Virus record (IMG/VR): IMGVR_UViG_3300020439_000041
Span: 1 to 32,837 of that record
From: a virus
DNA length: 32,837 nucleotides
Reading direction: 5' to 3' (one strand)
Shown here: piece by piece, positions 27,931 to 32,837 of the stretch
How the letters are laid out: each line of letters begins with the position of its first letter
Position numbering within the stretch: position 1 is the first letter of the stretch
Made by a program: the position numbers and the translations under genes
The notes under the pieces: generated by a model
Told to the model about the DNA's origin: nothing
Database searches by the model: none
What the model saw: the letters and a program-made list of their open reading frames with translations, nothing else

Positions 27931-28935
27931 ATGGCAAAACCTAGTTCACGAGAAGCATTAAAACAGTATTGCCTAAGAATGTTAGGTAAGCCAGTTGTTG
28001 AAGTAAATGTCGATGATGATCAATTAGAAGATCGTATTGATGAAGGTTTACAATATTTTCAAGAGTATCATTTTGATGGAGTAGAAAAAACTTATTTAAG
28101 ACATAAAATAACAGGTTCAACTATAACTGTTTCAAGTGTTGTTGGAGATTTTGAGCAAGGTGAAAAAATTACAGGAGGTACGTCAAATGCAACGGCAGTA
28201 GTACATGCCGCCAATTCAAGTGTAATAACATTTAAGGAACATAAAGACGGAACAGGAGTACAGAACAATAATACATCTTCTACTTTTACAAGTAGTGAAA
28301 CGATAACAGGATCACAATCAAGTGCAACTGCAACGGCAGGAACGGTCACGTTCGGAGATGTCGATAATCATTTTATACCAATTGACGATAGAATTATAGG
28401 CGTAGTAAACATTTTTGATATACACGATGCGGCAGGCGGACAAACTTCTGCCAACATGTTTAATTTTAGATATCAATTTCACCTAAATGAAATGCCTTTT
28501 CTTACTGGTGGATCTATTGCTCATTATCAAATGACTCAATCTCATTTGCAATTAATGCAAGATATGTTTGTAGGTAAAAAACCTATAAGATTTAATAGGC
28601 ATCAAAATCGTTTATATCTCGATTTAGATTGGGCAAACGATGATGTTAAGATTGATGAGTTTGTGGTGGCAGAATGTTTTGCGGTCGTAAATCCTGATAC
28701 ATTTACTGATGTTTACAACGATATATTCTTAAAAAAATATGTAACTGCACTTTTCAAGAGACAATGGGGAGCAAATTTAATTAAGTATGATGGTGTACAA
28801 TTACCAGGTGGTGTCAATCTAAATGGTAGACAACTATTTGAGGATGCTATCACAGAACTTAATCAGATTGAGGAAGATATGCAATTGCGTAATGAACTTC
28901 CTGTTGACATGATGATTGGAGCAGGACCTTTCTAA
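27931..28935 (+). CDS. 13: neck protein gp13 with beta-module insertion
   Basis: gp13 joins the filled head to the tail together with gp14. The N-terminus matches the family: SREALKQYCLRMLGKPVVEV, then DQLEDRIDEGLQYFQEYHFD. The C-terminal two thirds (FNFRYQFHLNEMPFLTGGSI, RFNRHQNRLYLDLDW, YVTALFKRQWGANLIKYDGV) also fit. Between them, residues about 61-145 are an inserted pair of GEKITGGTSNATAVV and SETITGSQSSATATA repeats, like those in other virion proteins here. Total length is 334 residues against 309 in T4, so the shared core is shorter than in T4. The stop overlaps gp14 as TAATG. Confidence 0.92.
   Translation: MAKPSSREALKQYCLRMLGKPVVEVNVDDDQLEDRIDEGLQYFQEYHFDGVEKTYLRHKITGSTITVSSVVGDFEQGEKITGGTSNATAVVHAANSSVITFKEHKDGTGVQNNNTSSTFTSSETITGSQSSATATAGTVTFGDVDNHFIPIDDRIIGVVNIFDIHDAAGGQTSANMFNFRYQFHLNEMPFLTGGSIAHYQMTQSHLQLMQDMFVGKKPIRFNRHQNRLYLDLDWANDDVKIDEFVVAECFAVVNPDTFTDVYNDIFLKKYVTALFKRQWGANLIKYDGVQLPGGVNLNGRQLFEDAITELNQIEEDMQLRNELPVDMMIGAGPF
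28111..28365 (+). repeat. ITG-TS module insertion inside gp13
   Basis: Two consecutive copies of F..GE.ITGG.SNATA.V followed by a strand are inserted between the conserved N-terminal helices and the conserved body of gp13. Related copies lie in the gp7-position protein, gp8, the DUF4815-type protein and gp14. Confidence 0.65.
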
Positions 28936-29795
28936 TGACCACAAGCGTATACTTCAATCATATTGAAAGCACACCAGAGCAAAATCTTCATCAAGATCTT
29001 ATCATAGAAGCAATAAAAAACTATGGTATAGATGTATACTATTTACCTAGAAAATATGTAAATGAAGATTTATTATATGGTGAAGATACAATATCAGAAT
29101 TTAATCAAGCACACCTTATAGAAATGTATGTAAAATCAGTAGACGGTTTTGAGGGTGAAGGGGATTTTGTATCTAGATTTGGACTAGAAATACGTGATCA
29201 AGTTGTATTTTCTGTAGCAAGAAGACGTTTTGATAACCTAGATATCACAGAACAAGACAGACCTTTAGAGGGTGATGTAATATTTTTTCCCTTAAACAAA
29301 AAATTATATGAGATAAGATTTGTAGAACATGAATCAATGTTTTATCAATTTGGTAAATTACCTATCTTTGATTTGACATGTGAATTATTTCAATATGATG
29401 ATCAAAGAATTGATACAGGCGTTGAAGTCATAGACGAGATTGAAGACAAACTCGCTTATTCTATTAATCTTGCCATGGGTGATGGATCAGGTGCTTATGT
29501 AGATGATGAAACAGTTTATGTTGGAGATTCTGTATCATCTGCAAATACAAAAGCAAGAGTAGTATCTTGGAATTCTACTGATAAAACATTAAAGATTACA
29601 GATATAGTTGGAACTTTTGGAGCGACATCAAATATTGTAGGAGACACAAGCGGTGCCTATTATAGTTTAAGCACTACTCCTGATACAAAAGTTTTTACAA
29701 ACGATACGATTGCTAACAATGTTACAATACAAACTGAATCTGATTCAATAATAGATTTCTCTGAATCTAATCCATTCAGTGAAGGTAATATTTAA
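28935..29795 (+). CDS. 14: neck protein gp14
   Basis: This is the partner of gp13 in the neck. T4 gp14 similarity is clear: IIEAIKNYGIDVYYLPRKYV with NEDLLYGED, then MYVKSVDGFEGEGDFVSRFG, DRPLEGDVIFFPLNKKLYEI and MFYQFGKLP, with an ending of ESNPFSEG that recalls the T4 SSPF end. Length is 286 residues against 256 in T4. The C-terminal region (about 29478-29690) carries a beta insertion with YVGDSVSSANTKARVVSW and NIVGDTSGAYYSL, again of the module type shared across this window. The stop overlaps the stop of the minus-strand gene within a TTAA palindrome. Confidence 0.92.
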   Translation: MTTSVYFNHIESTPEQNLHQDLIIEAIKNYGIDVYYLPRKYVNEDLLYGEDTISEFNQAHLIEMYVKSVDGFEGEGDFVSRFGLEIRDQVVFSVARRRFDNLDITEQDRPLEGDVIFFPLNKKLYEIRFVEHESMFYQFGKLPIFDLTCELFQYDDQRIDTGVEVIDEIEDKLAYSINLAMGDGSGAYVDDETVYVGDSVSSANTKARVVSWNSTDKTLKITDIVGTFGATSNIVGDTSGAYYSLSTTPDTKVFTNDTIANNVTIQTESDSIIDFSESNPFSEGNI

Positions 29796-30136
29796 GTCAC
29801 GCCTGGTGATAAAGTTATGATACCTTCCGCAATTCTTTCCACTTCTACAGAATCATGTGTCCATTCTATATCATAATAGTATCGGCCATGAGCAATAGAA
29901 GCGGTTTGAGTGGCGGTTGCTGAAATAGTGACATTAGATCCTTCTGTTGAAGTTGTAAAATCTAACCTCAATGAAGTATTTGATGTGTCATAAGATTTCT
30001 GCATTCTAGCGGCCACTGAGCCAGCAGTAATCGTTACGTTTGCATTATTTGCATTTTTTGCAGTAAAAGTTTTTGAGAAGGTACAACCCTGATCAATCTC
30101 AAAATTAATACCTTGTTTTTTAATAGATAAGGCCAT
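29792..30136 (-). CDS. lone minus-strand small beta-rich protein (114 aa)
   Basis: This is the only credible minus-strand gene in the window. It begins MALSIKKQGINFEIDQGCTF and continues with KTFTAKNANNANVTITAGSV, ARMQKSYDTS, SNVTISATATQTASIAHGRY and a VERIAEGIITLSPGVT end. The pattern (ligand-like N-terminal strand, G-x-T-F, RMRKSY, then ..T...I..GRY.YD..., then V.RI.EG...L.P.VT) is one I associate with short phage beta-sandwich proteins, but I cannot give a function. It lies between gp14 and gp15, genes that are adjacent in T4. It is tail-to-tail with gp14 (4-base overlap) and head-to-head with gp15 across a palindromic promoter-like element. No Shine-Dalgarno is visible. Confidence 0.85.
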   Translation of the reverse strand: MALSIKKQGINFEIDQGCTFSKTFTAKNANNANVTITAGSVAARMQKSYDTSNTSLRLDFTTSTEGSNVTISATATQTASIAHGRYYYDIEWTHDSVEVERIAEGIITLSPGVT

Positions 30137-30141
30137 ACTAC

Positions 30142-30153
30142 TATTTATAAATA
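30142..30153. promoter_or_regulatory. palindromic bidirectional late-promoter-like element
   Basis: TATTTATAAATA is a perfect 12-base palindrome containing the T4 late consensus TATAAATA on both strands: plus 30146-30153 and minus 30149-30142. It lies in the 25-base gap between the minus-strand gene (ATG ending at 30136) and gp15 (ATG at 30162). The octamer ends 5 bases before the minus-strand ATG and 8 bases before the gp15 ATG. T4 late transcripts start a few bases downstream of this octamer, so both messages would have almost no leader. Confidence 0.65.
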
Positions 30154-30161
30154 TATTTACT

Positions 30162-31091
30162 ATGCTAGGACAAACTTTTTATCATCAGACAATTAGAAAA
30201 TACGTAGTTCTTTTTGGAACTTTGTTTAACGATCTTAATATTGAAAAGAAAGATTCGTCTGGTAATGTTGTATCAAGACAAAAAGTTCCTATTGCATACG
30301 GTCCAAAACAAAAATTTCTTACACGCATAAGACAAGACCCAAATATAGATAGACAAGTTGCCATACAACTTCCACGTATGGGATTTGAGATGACATCTTT
30401 AACATACGATCCTATTAGAAAATTAAATTCTGTTGGTAAAATTATGGGTAGAGCATTACCGACAGAGGGTCAAGGTACATTAAGAAAAATGTTTAATCCT
30501 GTGCCTTATAATATGGATTTTCAATTATTCGTTTTCGTTGATAACGCTGAAGATGGCACTCAAATATTAGAGCAAATCTTACCCTTCTTTACTCCTGAGT
30601 TTAACGTGACAATAAATGCAGTTTCAGATCTTGGAATAAAATTAGATGTTCCTATTTCATTTAATTCTGCATCTTTAGAGGATACGTTTGATGGTGAATT
30701 CACTGCACGTAGAACTTTGATATGGACTCTCGATTTTTTTATGAAAGGGTTTTTATATCCAGACATAAAAGGTGGTGGTAAAATTATCAAAAGTGTTCAA
30801 GTCGATTTTCATGAATTTGATGGTCTTGCTGATAAGGTTCCTGACATAGATAAGATGAGATTAGAAACAAGTTCAGTAACTTCATCAGATTTTCTTAATC
30901 TTGAAACAGGCGATTCAGTATTATTAGAGACAGGAGATTTTGCTGGAGATACAATAAGTCGAATTACTGTAACACCTGTTGGTGGTAAAGATGTTGATGT
31001 GGATCTTTCTGGAGAAGTTGATGCTAATACAACAATCACAATATTTAATCCTGCAATAGACAGTGACCCAGAAACAGGAGTGGACTCATGA
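30162..31091 (+). CDS. 15: tail sheath stabiliser / tail completion protein gp15
   Basis: gp15 caps the finished tail and binds the neck. T4 gp15 similarity is seen in YHQTIRKYVVLFGTLFNDLN, VPIAYGPKQKFLTRIRQDP, IQLPRMGFEMTSLTYDP, NMDFQLFVFVDNAEDGTQIL then EQILPFFTPEFNVTI, and RRTLIWTLDFFMKGFLYPDI. Length is 309 residues against 272 in T4. The extra C-terminal part holds a short LE ladder (MRLETSS, FLNLETGDSVLLETGDF) and an acidic beta tail, resembling segments of the gp7-position protein. The gene probably begins a transcript from the palindromic promoter-like element. It ends in an ATGA overlap with gp16. Confidence 0.93.
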   Translation: MLGQTFYHQTIRKYVVLFGTLFNDLNIEKKDSSGNVVSRQKVPIAYGPKQKFLTRIRQDPNIDRQVAIQLPRMGFEMTSLTYDPIRKLNSVGKIMGRALPTEGQGTLRKMFNPVPYNMDFQLFVFVDNAEDGTQILEQILPFFTPEFNVTINAVSDLGIKLDVPISFNSASLEDTFDGEFTARRTLIWTLDFFMKGFLYPDIKGGGKIIKSVQVDFHEFDGLADKVPDIDKMRLETSSVTSSDFLNLETGDSVLLETGDFAGDTISRITVTPVGGKDVDVDLSGEVDANTTITIFNPAIDSDPETGVDS

Positions 31092-31492
31092 GTGGATTTG
31101 ATGATTTAGACAAGATATTAAATGTTGCAGAGAATGCAGTTATCGAAAGAGAGAAACCGCCAAAGATAGAACCACGTAAGAGTGATGATGAACTGGATAC
31201 TGATTATCAATATGCAAGAGAAAATTATTATAATGTGATTGAGCGTGGACATGATGCTCTCGATGAATTATTAATGGAAGCAAAAGAGAATGGTAACGCA
31301 CGTATGTACGAGGTTGTTGGTCAACTCATAAAAGTTATTGGTGATCAAAATCAAAATCTTCTCGGTCTTCATCAGCAAGTAAAAAACATAACAAAAGAAG
31401 TCAAGAACGTTCCTGAGAAAGTTACAAATGCTTTGTTTGTTGGTAGTACGGCAGAGTTGCAAAAACTTCTGAAGGGAAAGAAGGATGATTAA
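31088..31492 (+). CDS. 16: terminase small subunit gp16
   Basis: gp16 recognises DNA and stimulates gp17 packaging. The 134-residue protein (T4: 164) has an acidic N-terminus, a central helical hairpin (YARENYYNVIERGHDALDEL, then MYEVVGQLIKVIGDQNQNLL), and the family-typical ending ALFVGSTAELQKLLKG. That ending matches the T4 segment around FMGSPTELM. The start is the ATGA overlap with gp15, and the stop overlaps the next start as TAATG. Immediate linkage to the gp17 gene through one extra gene supports the call. Confidence 0.9.
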   Translation: MSGFDDLDKILNVAENAVIEREKPPKIEPRKSDDELDTDYQYARENYYNVIERGHDALDELLMEAKENGNARMYEVVGQLIKVIGDQNQNLLGLHQQVKNITKEVKNVPEKVTNALFVGSTAELQKLLKGKKDD

Positions 31493-32763
31493 TGCCTGGT
31501 GCGACTGGACAACAAAAATATATAAAATATTTTTCCTCACAAGATAGAGTTAAAACAGTCTTAAAATCTCCACAAAAAGAATCCTATATTAAAGCATTTG
31601 ACGTTGCCATGAAAGGTAAAACAGTGCTTAATGGTATACAATTACAAAAAGGAAAAGAAATTGAATATATTAATGAAGGAGAATATGTATCAAAGGCACT
31701 TATTGATTATGATGGAAAATTATATAGAGTAAAGTTTGATCAAATAGAAAAACCAAAAGGTAAAGGTGGAACTGCAGGTTCTCTCAAACCAAAATATTTT
31801 CCATTGGTTGTAGATAAAAAATTAACAAGAGACAAATATATAACAAATTTAATTCAAAATATAGATGAACGTGCAGATCTAAATCCTAAAGTTGCGTTAT
31901 ATCTAAAAGAATTGACACACGTTGTTTCAGGTGAATCCGCAAATACAAGTCAATTGAAAAAAATTTATACTGAACATCTGAATACAATCAAAGCAGTATT
32001 AAAAGATATCAATAAAGATTTTGCCGAATTATTAGGACCATTATATTTGATGAATGACAACCCTTTAAAATCTGCTAAAAATAAAGTTGACATTAAAACC
32101 ACACATACAATATTTTTACCTGAAGCGGCCAATTATCCTTTGGTTGATTTTATGTGTGGGCCTGCTAATAATATGTTTCAGTTCTCTTCTAAGGTAAAAG
32201 GTTCAACAACAAACGTTGTAAAACCAGCAGATTTATTGCCATTGTTAAAACCAGATATATCAAAATGGAGAAACACAGATCAATATAAAATTTTTGAGAT
32301 ATTAAATAAAAGTTCTATGGCATCAGGTTCTGCGATGGTAGGAAAATATTTACTCAAAAAAGGATATACAGAATATGAAGGTTTACCAGATAAATTAACT
32401 GATGCTGATCTAAAATCTACGAGATATGATAAAGATAAATTCGCAGATTTTATAAGCAATAACGAGTCGTTGAGTGAAAAGGGTGACCGATTGAGAGCAA
32501 CTATGATAACATATTTTTGCGATAAATTATTAGAAAAAATTTCTAAGTCTGGATATAGGGGTTCTAAACCTAGAATAAATTTTACTAAAATATTTTCTTC
32601 AGCAATAAGTAATAAAGTTATTTACGTTACGTATAAAACAAATTCAGATGGTACGCCTAATTTTGGTGTTTTAACTGATGAAGATTTTGAGACATCAGAT
32701 GTATATTTAAGAACTAAAAATTATAATACAGGACTATCTGATAAAATGGGAATACAAATATAA
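31492..32763 (+). CDS. unrecognised protein between gp16 and gp17 (423 aa)
   Basis: In T4 gene 16 is followed by 17; here a 423-residue gene intervenes, overlapped by one base on both sides (TAATG). The N-terminal 90 residues look beta-rich (KALIDYDGKLYRVKFDQIE), followed by a Lys/Gly linker and a helical region (about 110-185). Then comes a block with E179, D219 and S232-S-K234 (in YPLVDFMCGP, then FQFSSKVKGSTTNVVKPADL), and a charged helical C-terminus. The E...D...SxK spacing could fit a PD-(D/E)XK nuclease-like fold, but I cannot show this. Other options are a packaging or DNA-end factor, or a structural protein. No signal peptide or membrane segment is visible. Confidence 0.88.
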   Translation: MPGATGQQKYIKYFSSQDRVKTVLKSPQKESYIKAFDVAMKGKTVLNGIQLQKGKEIEYINEGEYVSKALIDYDGKLYRVKFDQIEKPKGKGGTAGSLKPKYFPLVVDKKLTRDKYITNLIQNIDERADLNPKVALYLKELTHVVSGESANTSQLKKIYTEHLNTIKAVLKDINKDFAELLGPLYLMNDNPLKSAKNKVDIKTTHTIFLPEAANYPLVDFMCGPANNMFQFSSKVKGSTTNVVKPADLLPLLKPDISKWRNTDQYKIFEILNKSSMASGSAMVGKYLLKKGYTEYEGLPDKLTDADLKSTRYDKDKFADFISNNESLSEKGDRLRATMITYFCDKLLEKISKSGYRGSKPRINFTKIFSSAISNKVIYVTYKTNSDGTPNFGVLTDEDFETSDVYLRTKNYNTGLSDKMGIQI

Positions 32764-32837
32764 TGGCAGGTGAAATATACTTAGGAAATCCTCTACTCAA
32801 AGCCGCCAACGTGGCCATGGAGTATGACGAGGAAACG
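32763..32837 (+). CDS. 17: start of terminase large subunit gp17 (25 codons, cut by window end)
   Basis: gp17 is the ATPase-nuclease that pumps DNA into the head. Only MAGEIYLGNPLLKAANVAME and five more residues are visible. YLGNP.LK.AN matches the segment of T4 gp17 reading YMGLPNLKRANI, which in T4 lies roughly 90 residues from the N-terminus, so this protein starts much later than T4 gp17. The ATG overlaps the preceding stop as TAATG. Position right after gp16 and the extra gene supports the call, although the catalytic domains are outside the window. Confidence 0.82.
   Translation, partial: MAGEIYLGNPLLKAANVAMEYDEET

Noticed and set aside
1-32837. tRNA genes, CRISPR arrays, insertion sequences, strong terminators
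   Set aside because: No cloverleaf-like segment, regular spaced DNA repeats, transposase gene or GC-rich hairpin followed by T-run was seen. Nearly every base is coding.

Overview
The window is a continuous piece of the late (virion) gene block of a T4-like contractile-tailed phage. The order of recognisable core genes is gp5-like spike, gp25, gp6, gp8, gp13, gp14, gp15, gp16 and the first 25 codons of gp17. DNA is AT-rich (roughly one third G+C by eye) and coding is almost gapless, with stop/start overlaps of TAATG or ATGA type at most junctions. This layout, the very large beta-rich accessory virion proteins and the DUF4815-type giant protein point to the marine T4-like phages of the pelagiphage/cyanophage kind. 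The host cannot be assigned from this window alone.

Region by region: (1) 1-2716 holds the end of an unrecognised gene, a lysozyme-less gp5-like spike protein, and a 52-residue coiled-coil gene that is easily missed. (2) 2709-10547 holds two proteins of about 1,200 residues with bacterial Ig-like (Big_5/SbsA type) domains, followed by a tandem pair of small paralogues. (3) 10559-18943 is the baseplate wedge block: gp25, gp6, a 1398-residue protein in the gp7 position, and an enlarged gp8. (4) 18953-27922 holds a 2282-residue DUF4815-type protein, a small coiled-coil protein and a fibre-like protein; T4 gp9-gp12 and fibritin are not recognisable here. (5) 27931-32837 is the neck and packaging block: gp13, gp14, a lone minus-strand gene, gp15, gp16, an unrecognised 423-residue protein and the start of gp17.

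The genes fit together as baseplate/spike, adhesion or fibre, neck and tail completion, and terminase. Three places carry a T4-late-promoter-like octamer (xATAAATA) just before a start codon. One of these is a 12-bp perfect palindrome that could drive the minus-strand gene and gp15 divergently, with almost no 5' leader.

The most unusual observations are these. The tetranucleotide AGCT and the pentanucleotide GCWGC (GCAGC/GCTGC) appear to be completely absent from about 32.8 kb. Ala-Ala pairs are written with GCC or GCG first, as if to avoid GCWGC. Several short beta-rich sequence modules are shared among otherwise unrelated virion proteins, including as insertions inside conserved gp8, gp13 and gp14. 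The fibre-like protein confines all three of its cysteines to its last 22 residues. All counts were made by reading and need a machine recount.
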